NCBI RefSeq assembly: GCF_963576675.1
Contig: NC_088917.1
Span: forward strand, 12,738,001 to 12,802,000
Length of the DNA stretch: 64,000 bases
Direction: 5' to 3'
From: Euphorbia lathyris
Lineage: Eukaryota; Streptophyta; Magnoliopsida; Malpighiales; Euphorbiaceae
The position numbers and the translations under genes were made by a program. Position 1 is the stretch's first letter, and each line of letters begins with the position of its first letter. The notes under the pieces were generated by a model. It was not told the origin of the DNA, searched no databases, and was given only the letters and a program-made list of their open reading frames with translations. Below are positions 33,890 through 45,029 of the stretch, piece after piece.

Positions 33890-34867
33890 TCAAATTAAAG
33901 CGTCATCCCGTTGAATTGGGATCCGTATAGCCTGGCAACGATCAATCTTCGCTTGCACGAAGATCTGTCTTTCTTCTGCAGAAAGAAATTGTGGGCCAAT
34001 CCTAAAAACATGTTTAACCAGACCCTCATTTTCCATGTATTCATAATTCATTAATGGAAAGGGTTCTGCATCGGTCCACGGAACATCGACTGATCCTTTC
34101 GCTTCGAGTATAATGCCACAGATTATATTCCCATATCCCGTTGACTTTCTCCCTTTCAACCTAGAAGCGGCAACCAGACCGTCCATCAAAATCTTCGATG
34201 AATTCACGGTATTGCCTCGGAAGATGTCGCCTAAGACATACAGGTCTGTGTCTTGGACCATACTACTAGAAGTGCGTCCAAACAAACTGTGACACAAGAA
34301 TGTATGTAAATAAACCATAGAATTGGATTTGATACACTTATTGTAGGCGAGTCTAGGATTGAAACGCCAAAAACCAGTTAGCATTCGCCAGATGTCTCTG
34401 GACGTCATATTTCTGCCAGGACGATGTGTGGATGTATCCCTTAGGGGAAAACCAAACCAGGCATGTAACTCTGGGTAGCCAAATGTGTAAGTTTTGCCGT
34501 TGTGGCGAAAACTAAGACGCATCCGACGTTTGTTAACAAAACGTACAGAACAGAGAAATTCCAGAATCCAATTTCTAATTATTGGAAATTTCATATGAGC
34601 AAACTTAGTCCACCCTAATATCTCCAAATAGCGATTCATATCGTCACTTATTCCGAGTTCATCATTCAAGAACTCGTCCATATATAACATCCCGACGGGC
34701 ATTGTATATCGAAATTGATAATAATGGCGTCCCTCATCATGATTATACAGCGGAAAGAAACAACCATAACGTGCTGATAAGTCAGGACGTTTATTGTCTG
34801 AAGCAACAATTTTCTTAGGTAGTTTATGTTTAGAAGTCATGGTGTTTGGAAATAGATAAGGAAGCAA
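33890..34867 (-). CDS. Athila ORF-1-like protein
   Basis: A 325-codon open frame. Features: FMDEFLNDELG-like segment (YMDEFLNDELGISDDMNRYL), WTKFAHMKFPIIRNWILEFL, TYTFGYPELHAWFGFP, RDIWRMLTGFW and FLCHSLFGR. These are in the style of the Arabidopsis retrotransposon ORF-1 (ATHILA) family, whose function is unknown. It follows the primer-binding site in element sense after about 1.6 kb of leader. It is the only long intact frame in the element, and the start at 34867 or at the internal Met ten codons later cannot be decided. Confidence 0.6.
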   Translation of the reverse strand: MLPYLFPNTMTSKHKLPKKIVASDNKRPDLSARYGCFFPLYNHDEGRHYYQFRYTMPVGMLYMDEFLNDELGISDDMNRYLEILGWTKFAHMKFPIIRNWILEFLCSVRFVNKRRMRLSFRHNGKTYTFGYPELHAWFGFPLRDTSTHRPGRNMTSRDIWRMLTGFWRFNPRLAYNKCIKSNSMVYLHTFLCHSLFGRTSSSMVQDTDLYVLGDIFRGNTVNSSKILMDGLVAASRLKGRKSTGYGNIICGIILEAKGSVDVPWTDAEPFPLMNYEYMENEGLVKHVFRIGPQFLSAEERQIFVQAKIDRCQAIRIPIQRDDALI

Positions 34868-36439
34868 AGTTCTCTGAACTTAGTTTCTGGTTAATAAAGA
34901 TATAAGAAAATCAGAGATTTATGACATAGATGAAAAGAATGTAACAGAACTTTGATCCTCTATAACTTATTTATAAAATCCTAGGATGAAAGTAGGTGTT
35001 GTTTTGAAGTGAAAAGGCATAAAATCAGACCTCTTAAAGATGAAGAAACTCAACTTTTCGTTTCTGAAAAGTTGTGTCTGCAGGGGAAAAAAAATACAGG
35101 TCTGATTCTGCAGGAATTCACCGTGTCGCGACCGAGGATGCTGAGCCGCGGTCGCGACATGCTGATTTTCTTACGGAAATCAGGCGTCAAAACCTCTTAA
35201 TTCTAATCCGCTACTGAGAATCCTAATTCTCGGTAAGTTCAGAATTATCCTATCTGTTTCAAAATCATTAAAGTCTGAATTCTCAACTGAGAATTCTAAA
35301 TTCTCGGTAAGTTCAGAAATTTTTGTTTTCTCTTTCTTTCCCTTGAAATTTTAAAATTCTGAATTCTCAACTGAGAATTCAGATTCTCTGTAAGTTCAGA
35401 AATTTATAAGGCAAATAAAGTAAAATTCTCAACTGAGAATTCATATTCTCAGTAAGTTCAGAAATATATTTTTTTTGTTCCTTTTGCTTGGACAAACTTA
35501 GAACATGACTTAAATAAATTTTTATTGATTTAAAACTCGACATACGCATATCTAAAAACTAAAAATTATAAATTATAAACAAATGTAAATTAAATTTAAA
35601 ACAAGTAAAGATAAAAATAAAACAACAAATAAGACTAAAGATAAACAACAAAAGGTTTGAAAACTTACCTGGAGATAATTTCAATTTGGAATCAAAAATT
35701 AGAATTGCATCCCAAATCTTTGAAATTATTATTATATATATTTTTTCTTTCTTTTGGGTTTTTTATTTTTTTGGTATTTTCTTTTTTTTAGGCCCCTTTT
35801 TTTGTAGCGTTTTCTCAAATTAAGGATCTAATGATTTCGGTTGAATGCCCGAACTTTTGGTTCCGTACGTGAACAAAAACTACGTACATTAACTGAAACT
35901 TTCAAAACTATATTAAAAGTATACAATTCCTTCCTGGCGGATAAGGTAATTTCATCCTACTTGTTCATCTGTCTGAGAAGATTTTCCATGGTGATTTCTT
36001 AGAGAGATAAATGTAGGTGTTTTAAGGGAATGATAAAAAGAAAATTATTTGGGTTTAGTGTAGGAATTGAATAAATTTCTTAACAAAGAGATATGATGTT
36101 TTGGTGAAGGGTTAAGTTTATAGAAAATGGTTAAAGGTTTTAGAAGAGATTATTCGAATTTCCCTTCTATGATATATCTGTTAACTGGATTTCTTTTCTA
36201 TAGACTTCTTCTGTGAATTTCATTGATGATCAAATCTCCCATCTATTGTTGAAAAAAAAAACTTGGATTTTTTTATCTGCAAACATCTAATTACAAACGT
36301 TAAATAACAACGAGGATTTAGTCCTAGTGACCATCCTCAAAAACTAAATAAAAACTATAAAAATAAATAAATAGATATGTAAACCAAAGTTCGAAATAAA
36401 ACACGAATAATATAATTTTTTGTTAAAAATTTGGCGTTC
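34868..36439 (-). other. 5' leader of the Athila-type element, with tandem repeats
   Basis: Non-coding. Four units built on CTCAACTGAGAATTC and (A/T)TTCTCxGTAAGTTCAGAA lie between about 35190 and 35465. A further GTCGCGACCGAGGAT hairpin lies at 35123-35157. Confidence 0.7.
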
Positions 36440-36457
36440 CCCGGCAACGGCGCCAAA
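36440..36457 (-). other. Primer-binding site complementary to tRNA-Asp
   Basis: The plus strand CCCCGGCAACGGCGCCA equals the 3' end of plant tRNA-Asp plus CCA, so the minus strand is the matching primer site. It lies four bases from the 5' LTR. This is the usual primer of Athila/Tat elements. Confidence 0.88.
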
Positions 36458-36461
36458 AACT

Positions 36462-38058
36462 TGTTGAGCGATTTCCGCAAGTGTACGGTTTCGCTTGTAG
36501 TAATAAAAAGATATCGATCCCACAGAGAACGCTTTTTAACGAAAACTTATATTAATTCAGTTTAAATACGACTTAAGGTTTATTAAATAGATAAACGTTA
36601 TTTGAAATTGGATTTGGTTTTGAAATTGCTAGAAATAGAATTAGATTAGAGTATTTAGATGTTAGAAATTATTTCTGATTTAAAAGTGAATTTGTAAGAC
36701 AAGAACGTTTAGAACTTTTTAGAAAAACAAATAAATGTATTCGTTTGCATTAAGCAAAGAAAACAACTTTAAACTTTGTATAAATTATAACGATGAAATA
36801 AATGACGGAACCTCTAATTAATTGGCTTTGAACGTGGCAAAACCCTTAACCGGCATAATGCCCTTAACCAAATTAAAACTCTACCGAGATAATAATTTAC
36901 TTAAGTGTTCAACAAAGTTTTCTTATAAAGATTTTGAATTAACTACGTTTTAATGAAAACACCAGCAGTCACTTTAGTGGATTGGTTACCATAAGTGCTG
37001 CATAAAGATCTATCGAATAGAACAGACTTTATTAGATGAAATATGAATTTGATACAAGTTTACAGAGTGAAATCGCATGGAAACTTTCGAGGGCTTGCAA
37101 GTGAACGGTTGATCAATCCTTTCATTGGGTTTCCTTAGAGTTTGTCAGACTCAGGGGCGGATCCTTTTACTAATTCTTCTCGCCGAATCTTTGGAATGGA
37201 GAATAATTTCATCTACCACCAAAATGTAAACTAAACTGGAACAATGTCTAAACGCTACTAAACTTGTTATTATTGAGTAAACAATGTGTGTACAGCATAT
37301 TGCTTTGAACAGAAATAAAATCTAAACTCTGACTCTTTTCTGAGTCAGAGTTTCTGCATAAACTCTGCACTAATCTAACTCTCTCAATATTACATTACAT
37401 CTTTTCTCTCCATATCAACTCTTTATTTATAGATGTTGAAGGGTTGTGACTGAAGTGATGTGTCCTTTGTGAAGAGACGTATCCGTTGGTTAAGAGTCGT
37501 GTCCGTTGTGAAGAATTGTGTCCGTTGGTTAAGAGTCGTGTCCATTGTGAAAGGACGTCTTTATCCACCCGAACGAACACGTTTCTTGGATTTTAACATG
37601 TGTTCATTGTACTTTGGCATGATTTCCGCACTTACCGAGAATGGAAATCCTCTACCGAGGATGGGGAGCTGAATTTGTCTTTGAAACGAAAGGAAATGAG
37701 GTGGCTGAGGAACGCGTGTCGCGACCGAGGATTATGGATTCGCGGTCGCGGCCCCAAATTCTCTACCGAGAATTTTGGGTTCTCTGTTGAGAATCTGCAT
37801 TTTTCTCTATTTCTGACTTCGTCTTTGTCCTCGTTTTGGTGTAATTGATCTTTGTTGTTTTTGACTCCTTTTGTAAGGTTTTTCTTCTGTTTTCGAGCTC
37901 TTTTCGTTCCTATTTGGATTTTACCAAATATTTAGGTACCTTGCAAGAAAGAAACATATTCGAAAGTAAAAGTACTCTAAATAGATATAAATAACACAAA
38001 TTCGTAACAATATTGATGTAATTACTAATGATATTTAAGGTATATTTTGGGCTTAACA
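36462..38058 (-). repeat. 5' LTR of the Athila-type element
   Basis: 1,597 bp, same ends as the left copy. Confidence 0.92.
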
Positions 38059-38063
38059 ATCAG

Positions 38064-38114
38064 CCTAGAACTCAGGCAGAAGGAAGCAACAGTCAGCAAA
38101 AGAAGAAAAAGTAG
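38064..38114 (+). pseudogene. Extra ORF behind pol, part 2 (after the nested insertion)
   Basis: Sixteen codons, basic at the end (KKKK), then TAG. They continue the frame that was cut at 29231. This shows the nested element inserted within codons of the ORF close to its 3' end. Confidence 0.7.
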
Positions 38115-38527
38115 ACAACACAATAGTTTCTATACTTAGCTTATTTTCTTCTTTTTATAATAGCTATGCTGACTGACTGTTATTAATGATATATATAATA
38201 CTTGCATCTTGTGTCATAACTTTTGTTATCTTACAATTAAACTCAATGCTAAGTATTATGATTGCATCTTCTAATACAATTAAACTCAGTTAATGAGTAA
38301 AAATACTTGTTAAATGCATGCTGCGTAGATAAAATGTTTGACACTGTCTAAAATGAACACTGAACAACTAATTACTCAGCGCTCTCTAATAATACAAATC
38401 TTCCGCTCAAAACTGAGTAAAAATAGAATATGTCCCATAAGCTGACCTATACCTGAGCTGACCTTAGACTTATTCAATTAAACCTTAGAATGTTTAAAGC
38501 AAAACTAAGTCAGTAGCTCAGCCCTGA

Positions 38528-38625
38528 CGGGGGAGTTTACTAAGTAAAATAGGTCAACTATCATGGGGGAGCTCAACACTGAGTTCCTTGCTGAATAGTT
38601 TTGCCAACATCAAAATGGGGGAGTT
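38528..38625 (+). other. Repeated polypurine motifs before the 3' LTR
   Basis: GGGGGAG occurs at about 38529, 38565 and 38617, the last directly before the LTR (AAAATGGGGGAGTT). A fourth AAAATGGGGGAG lies at 29208-29219, before the nested insertion. Multiplied polypurine motifs are a described Sirevirus feature. Confidence 0.75.
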
Positions 38626-39984
38626 TGTTGAAACACCTTTCCACAGGATTTTGATTTCACAAAATTATTTAAGTGCAATTAAATATTCTATAACACACTA
38701 AGTTTAAATGCTTTGATTTATTTGAACTAATGTGTTTGTTCAATGTTGAGTTTAAATGTTTATAAGACAAAGGAATCAAAAGGCCCAAGTCCATTGAGGA
38801 AGTCAAAGCCCAAAGTCAAACAGACCAAAACCACTCGGCCCGCGTATTCAAAATGCTGCCGTTGAGTAAGGAAACGCAGCTCAGCAAGGAAGGATCCATA
38901 AGATCCACGTAGACAACTTCGGAACGAAGCTGCTGAGTTGTCTCGACAAAGAGTACAAGACAGCCGCTGAGCACGAAGCAACTTCCAGACAAAGTATTTC
39001 CACTTTAGGTAAAGATCAGAAGACGCAGGAAGCTGTCTAGTTGACATTACCAGAATTGGAGGGACATACTGCCGGACTGACCAAAAGCTGCTCAGCACTG
39101 ACTGAAGATAGAAGATGCTTGAATCTAATTGACTGAGAGGACTGTGCACAGACTGAGTGACAACGACAGGAAGCCGTTTCCCTCCAACGGTTATTTCGAA
39201 ATTCGAAATGACTGATGCCTCACAGCTCTCTTTGAATAGAGCCTTCAGATTTCTCATTCCACACAGAACTTTGATCAAGCCGTTACGCTGACCAAAACTC
39301 TACAAAAAGTTCTGCAACAAAAGCAAAGCAAATCTTACACTACAATTCATACATTTGTGTAAAAGTCTAGAGTGATTGTTTCAATCATCTAAAGTGTCTT
39401 AGCAAATCATTGTATAGGACAAAACACTTACATTTCTAGAGATTAGAAATGAGAGGCTGAGTACTCGGTTATAGTACTCAGTGAGAGATTAGGATTGAGT
39501 AGGGGTATAAAAGAAGGAACTCTTGTTATACTCAGTTGCTAATATTGTAAAAGGTTTGAGGCTCTACCTTTAAAGAGCTCAGTAGAGGATTCAAAAATCC
39601 CGGACGTATTCTGGGGACAGGAGTAGGCAGAGAGGCCGAACCTGGATAAATCTGCTGAGTGACGTATTTCTTACCTTGAACTCCTTATATATATTGCTTG
39701 CTTAAATAACCAAAAACTGACCAAGTTAAGAGGTCAAGCTGAGTTGTGCCCATTAGACATCTGAGCTCAGGAATAGACTTCAAGTGCTATCTCCTGACTC
39801 AAGCCAAGAAACTGACCTAGTCCTAGTTGACTAAGCTAGTATCTTGCTGTTTACTCAGCGCTGCTGTTAAAACCTTTTTCTTAAGAAAAATAAGTCTGCC
39901 CTATCAAAGAAAAATACTCAAAAAGTTTAAATAGTTCCTAACCCCCCTTTGGAACTATACTTGAGATATTATAAGGGACCAACA
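38626..39984 (+). repeat. 3' LTR of the Sirevirus-like element
   Basis: 1,359 bp. Its TATA region is altered to TTTGAATA. Confidence 0.93.
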
Positions 39985-40772
39985 AATTGGACACTAGCAC
40001 ATGAGATAGTGAATTCTTTAATGATAATTGGACACTAGCACATGGGATAGTGCATTCTTTAATGATAATTGGACACTAGCACATGGGATAGTTGATTCTG
40101 TAATTATAATTGGACACTAACACATGGGTAATAGATTATTTAATGATAATTAGACACTAGCACATGGGATAGTGGATTTTGTAATGATAATTGGACACTA
40201 GCACATGGGATCGTGGATTCTGTAATGATAATTGGACACTAGCACATGTGATAGTGGATTCTGTAATGATAATTGGACACTAGCACATGGGATAGTGGAT
40301 TCTTTAATGATAATTGGACGCTAGCACATGAGATAGTGGATTCTGTGATGATAATTGCCACTAGCACATGGGATAGTGGATCCTGTAATGATAATTGGAC
40401 ACTAGCACATGGAATAGTGGATTCTGTAATGATAATTGGACACTAGCACATGGGATAGTGGATTCTGTAATGATAATTGGACACTAGCACATGGGATAAT
40501 GGATTCTGTAATGATAAGATAATGGATTCTGTAATGATAATTGGAGCACATGAGATAGTGGATTTTTTAATGATAATTGGACACTAGCACATGGGATAGT
40601 GGATTCTGTAATGATAATTGGACACTAGCACATGGGATAATGGATTCTTTAATGATAATTGAACACTAGCACATGAGAGAGTGGATTCTTTAATGATAAT
40701 TGGACACTAGCACATGGGATAGTGGATTCTTTAATGATAATTGGACATTAGCACATGGGTAACTGTGATAAA
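39985..40772. repeat. 41-bp minisatellite, right part
   Basis: About nineteen copies, mostly 41 bp, with some shortened units (around 40505-40550). Same unit and phase as 18958-19190. Confidence 0.93.
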
Positions 40773-40778
40773 AGATGA

Positions 40779-41100
40779 TTGAATATCAATATGATGTTGT
40801 CTGTTCCTATGGACAAACATTTCTTTAACCAGAAATGTTTCATCCCGATTTTCCATTTATGTATTGCTTCAAACTTCCAATAAGGGGAGAGTTCCCCAGG
40901 ACCTCAATGCATATGTGTTGGTTCTTATGCTACTCAGAAGATATTTGAATATCAATATGATGTTGTCTGTTCCTATAGACAAACATTTCTTTAACCGGAA
41001 ATGTTTCATCCCAATTTTCCATTTATGTATTGTTTCAAACTTCCAATAAGGGGAGAGTTCCTCAGGAGCTCAATGCATATGTGTTGGTTCTTATGCTACA
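40779..41100. repeat. Direct duplication, two units 166 bp apart
   Basis: TTGAATATCAATATGATGTT starts at 40779 and 40945. The following sequence, including AAGGGGAGAGTTCC, is repeated with few changes. Confidence 0.85.
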
Positions 41101-41426
41101 TGCATTACATACCAATGGAATTTTCTCTATATGAATGGTGTGACGGTCTATGTGGAGGTACTATTCCTCCAAATGTACAAACATTTATAAAATGGTTTAT
41201 GCCACTTGATGCATGGAATGAGTATTTCTCTCGACTGTTGTTTGAAAACATGAGGTTTTTTAGAGCAAACTATACACAAAGGAAAAATATTTCAGTAATA
41301 CTTTTATTAAAATTGACACCGTCTACTGCATTTCATGAGCTTCATGATTCTTATCCAATTTTTTTATGTGCAAATTGGCAATCTCTTCGTGATGCATCTA
41401 TGTCTCCCCAACGAGTAAGTGCGTAG
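41001..41426 (+). pseudogene. Unrecognised coding remnant
   Basis: An open frame of 141 codons ends at 41426. Its later part (IKWFMPLDAWNEYFSRLLFE) looks protein-like, and another frame just beyond 41430 (EGWGHAERPWSSLPSDYIDT) also does. I do not recognise the family. Its place between the minisatellite and the LINE, opposite the Harbinger-like fragment, makes a decayed transposon ORF plausible. Confidence 0.3.
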
Positions 41427-41850
41427 AAAAACAACTGCATTGAAGGATGGGGACATGCTGAAAGACCATGGTCAAGTCTTCCATCTGATTATATAGACAC
41501 AATCCATGAAGCTATAGAGATTGTTGAGACCGAGCAGTCTGTTGCGATCGATACGAGATATTAATGAATTTTTAATTATGTGTTTTTTAGTTTAAGTGTT
41601 GCTTTGAAATAATGTGTTCTTTAGTTTAAGTGTTTCTTTGAAATAATGTGTTTTTTAGGGATAGTGTTTTTTTTTTATGTCTCTATTTATATTATATGCT
41701 AAAAGATAAGTATTAATGTGTTAATTGTTTTTTAACCGAATAATTATTTCAATAAATAACTAAAAGTACATTGCATTAATTGAAAAAAGATAGTACAAAC
41801 ATAATTTCAAAAAAGATAATACAAACATAATTAAAAAAATACAATTAATA

Positions 41851-43734
41851 ATAACGATAGAGTCTCTAAAGCTTCTTTTAAAGAGATTCTGGATAAAACT
41901 TCTAGCAAATGTGCTAATTGGAAAGCTAAGACTTTGTTTCTTGCGGGGCGTCTTACTCTTATTAAGTCAGTCAATTGTGCGGTTCCTGACCATATTATGC
42001 AAGCCTGTAGATTGCCGGAGCCGGTCCTCAATGATCTGGATAAAATTAATCGCCGTTTTCTGTGGGGGATTTCTGGGGATAGTAAAAAGATTCATCTTGT
42101 TCCTTGGAAGGAGGTTTGTAAGCCTAGAGATAGAGGGGGTCTGGGGATTAGACAAGCTAAAGATAATAATAAAGTTTTATTGATCAAGCTTCTTTGGAGA
42201 ATGTGGCAAAATCTTTCGGCACTTTGGGTTCGCTTACTTTGTGGAAAGTATAGAAAATATAAGATTTTTGGAGGGCCTAAAGATAGAGTTGTTAATTGTT
42301 CCTTTCTCTGGAAAGGCCTTAGTTCTATTTTTTCAGAATTTTGTTCTGGGATTGGTTGGGATGTGGGTAATGGTAAGACTATCAGCTTCTGGTATGATAA
42401 GTGGATTGGTGACAAGTCTCTGTTAGAGGTTTGTAGCTCTCTTCCTCCTGATAATTTTCGTAACTGGAAGATTGCTGATCTGATGGATTCTGAAGGTGAT
42501 TGAATTTGGTCTAAATTTGAGGCTTTCTTTAGCTTGGAGACTCTTCTTAGAATTAGAGGAGTGAAGATTAGTAGCATGGAAGAGGATAAAGATAATTATT
42601 GTTGGGCTTCTACCAATAATGGTGCTTATACTTGTAAGTCTGCCTTTGAGGCTTTTAGCAACAGTGATGAAGAGCCTCATTCAGATAATTGGAAGTTGTT
42701 ATGGTCAATGAAAGTGTCCTACAGAGTTAGAAGTTTCTTGTGGCTTGAGGTCAAAAACAGGCTGCTTACTAATTCAGATAGGAAAGGGCGCCATCTGGTG
42801 GATTCTGGAGATTGTAGCAGATGTAGAGGGCATGAAGAAACCATTTGTCATGCTCTGAGGGATTGTGAGAAAAGTAAAGCTATTTGGAGGAAAATTCTCC
42901 CTAGTCATATGATTGAGATGTTCTTCTCTCATTCCAATCTTGAGTGGTTTGAGGATGGGGTGAGTGGAAAGTTGCTTACTAATCTGGAGCATGGTGAAAT
43001 CTTCTTTTCTGTTGTCTGTCACCAAATCTGGGATTGGAGAAATAAGGAGATTTTTGAAACTGATTCTTTTAATATCCCTAACTTGGTTGACTTTTTTGCT
43101 AAAAAGGTTTATCATGTTATTAATAGTTTTAAGGACGACTCTCTTGATAGATATATTCAAAGAAAGGCTATTCACTTTCTTTGCTGGAGAAGACCTCGAG
43201 AAGGTTTGATGAAGCTTAACACGGATGGCTCTTGTCTTGCCAATGGTAATATTGCTGCAGGTGGAGTCTTGAGAGATGATGAGGGTGCTTGGATTTCTGG
43301 GTTCTCGCATAATCTTGGCATAGGTTCTTCCTTTTTGGCTGAGTTGTGGGGTATTTATTCTGGTCTCACCCTGGCCAAGAGTTTGGGGGTAGTTAATCTG
43401 ATTGTTGAATCTGACGATCAGGAAGCTATCAGGTTAATCTCAAATAATTTAGCTATTGGGTCGAATAGCAAGAATCTGATTAAATGGATCAAGAGGCTCT
43501 GCCATTCCTTTGTTTCTATCACTTTCTGTCATATCTTTAGGGAGGAAAACAGGGTGGCGGATCGTCTGGCGGCTGCTGTTCATGAAGGAAGTTGGAGAGT
43601 CACTACTTATTCTTCTCCTCCGGCCTTTCTTTCCTCGATCCTTCTGGAGGATTTGGTGGGGGTTAGCTTCCCAAGGCTGATCCCGGGTTAAGTTTTTGTT
43701 TGTTTGTTTTTATTTTTCTTGTTCCTACAAAAAT
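41851..43734 (+). mobile_element. 5'-truncated L1-type LINE
   Basis: A 17-bp duplication (AAAAAATACAATTAATA) lies at 41834-41850 and 43735-43751, exactly flanking coding sequence of a plant non-LTR element and a short T/A-rich tail. The truncated 5' end begins inside the reverse transcriptase C-terminal region. No second copy is in the window. Confidence 0.9.
41858..43691 (+). pseudogene. LINE ORF2 C-terminus: RT thumb, zinc-binding domain, RNase H
   Basis: The frame reads ANWKAKTLFLAGRLTLIKSV (RT C-terminal motif), then CKPRDRGGLGIR and WDVGNGKTISFWYDKWIG. A single TGA at 42501-42503 stands where Trp is usual. The same frame then continues from 42504: a zf-RVT-like part (WKLLWSMKVSYRVRSFLWLE, CSRCRGHEETICHALRDC) and an RNase H domain (LMKLNTDGSC with its Asp, LAELWGIYSGL with Glu, VESDDQEAI with Asp). 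It ends at 43691. Only the single stop separates the two halves, so the copy is not very old. Confidence 0.9.
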
Positions 43735-43751
43735 AAAAAATACAATTAATA

Positions 43752-44768
43752 CTAAAATACAATTCAAACTAACACAAATAAAATCGAAATATAACCGAAC
43801 CGAACAAACCGAATTAGTTAAAAAATAAAAAAACAACAAATAAAAATTATTATATTTCCTTATTAAATTTATCTCAACAACAAAAAAAAATTGAAATACT
43901 TCTAAAATATATGTATATCGGCTTATTATATCAATAATATTAAAAAAATTAAACTTGTAACATATCAAATATATTTATATATATAAAATAATATAGAATA
44001 TGTGTAATTCGATGCGATTCATTTTTTTTATATTTTTTTGTCAAACTGAATCGAATACCGAAATTCACCTAAAACTATAACCAACATCAAATTGAAGTGT
44101 CAAAAAACCAAATCGAAAACCGAATTCAATTAGTTCGATTCAATATGCGGTTTAACCGAACCGATGTACACCTCTAAAAAAAGCCTTCACAAATAGGAAG
44201 ATAATGAATGAATCAAATAAGAAAACATTAATAGAAGTATGATTGGTCAATGGTGAGATCATAACAAAGGGATTTTGACATGAAACAACCCGCAATGGTT
44301 CTCTTTATGTCACTAAGAAGAAATAAATACTATCAATCTCAAAATAAAGCAAACAAAATTCTTTTCAATCTAAAACTTCAACTATCTCGTCAACTTTTAC
44401 GAATTTTAAATATTTAAATATTTTTACTCAATTAAATTCAATAACTATATAGTATTTTTATTTAATTATATTTAATAACTCTATATTTTTGTTCAGTAAC
44501 ATTCCATAATTCATATTTTTGTTTAACCACATTCAATAACTTCAAACTTTAACTACTCTATAAACTTTCATAATTTTCTAATTATTTATTTATTTCGTAT
44601 TTTCTTTTTAATACGTGGCAGAGTGTGTCTCACTTTTTCTATATCCAATACATTCTATTAAGAAATAGAGGGTTTTTTTTAATGCAATTAGATAAAAATA
44701 ACGAATCATTTGCTAGTTTGCAATAGATTAAAAAAGAAATACTGTGCAAAAAATACCCCCAATATTTA
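43752..44768. other. AT-rich non-coding DNA with CCGAACCGA-type repeats
   Basis: Between about 43785 and 44180 the words AACCGAACCGA, GAATCGAATAC and CCGAATTCAATTAG recur. These are typical of degenerate MITEs of plants. 44190-44768 holds nothing I can name. Confidence 0.45.
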
Positions 44769-45029
44769 CACTACAAGAAAAATGATTTTTAATGAGAAAA
44801 AGTTAATGAGAATAACAAAATATTCTCGTTAAAATCATAATCTCACTAATTTTAATGAGAATAATTTATATGTTTTAATAATTATAACTAAACACTTTAT
44901 TCATTTAATTCTTTTTAATTTTATTCTCACTAATACCAGCTTTTTAGTAATTTATTAGATTTCATTCCTCTAATTCTCATTATTTTATATTTTAATAATA
45001 AATTTTATCCTCGCTAATCTTTTTTAATA

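Larger units (their letters stand above)
29232..38058 (-). mobile_element. Nested Athila-type Ty3/gypsy derivative
   Basis: LTRs of 1,597 bp (29232-30828 and 36462-38058; TGTTGAGCGA...GCTTAACA on the plus strand) and a 5-bp duplication ATCAG (29227-29231, 38059-38063) define it. A tRNA-Asp primer-binding site next to the right LTR shows it reads right to left. By eye the LTRs differ at about 25 positions, fewer proportionally than the host copia LTRs, consistent with later insertion. The 5.6-kb interior holds one intact Athila ORF-1-like frame. I see no reverse transcriptase, integrase or protease motif, so it is non-autonomous. Confidence 0.88.
19191..39984 (+). mobile_element. Sirevirus-like Ty1/copia element, split by a nested gypsy element
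   Basis: LTRs of 1,360 and 1,359 bp (TGTTGAAACA...GGGACCAACA) flank the element. AATTG is duplicated at 19186-19190 and 39985-39989. Order inside: primer-binding site, gag (tandemly duplicated), protease, integrase, reverse transcriptase and RNase H, then an extra ORF behind pol and several G-rich polypurine motifs. Domain order PR-INT-RT places it in copia. The extra ORF and multiplied polypurine motifs are Sirevirus traits. By eye the two LTRs differ at roughly 35 positions. All coding parts carry stops or frameshifts, so this copy is dead. It sits inside the 41-bp minisatellite. Confidence 0.9.

Noticed and set aside
42774..43310. 178-codon minus-strand frame
   Set aside because: Antisense of the LINE RNase H region with no independent support.
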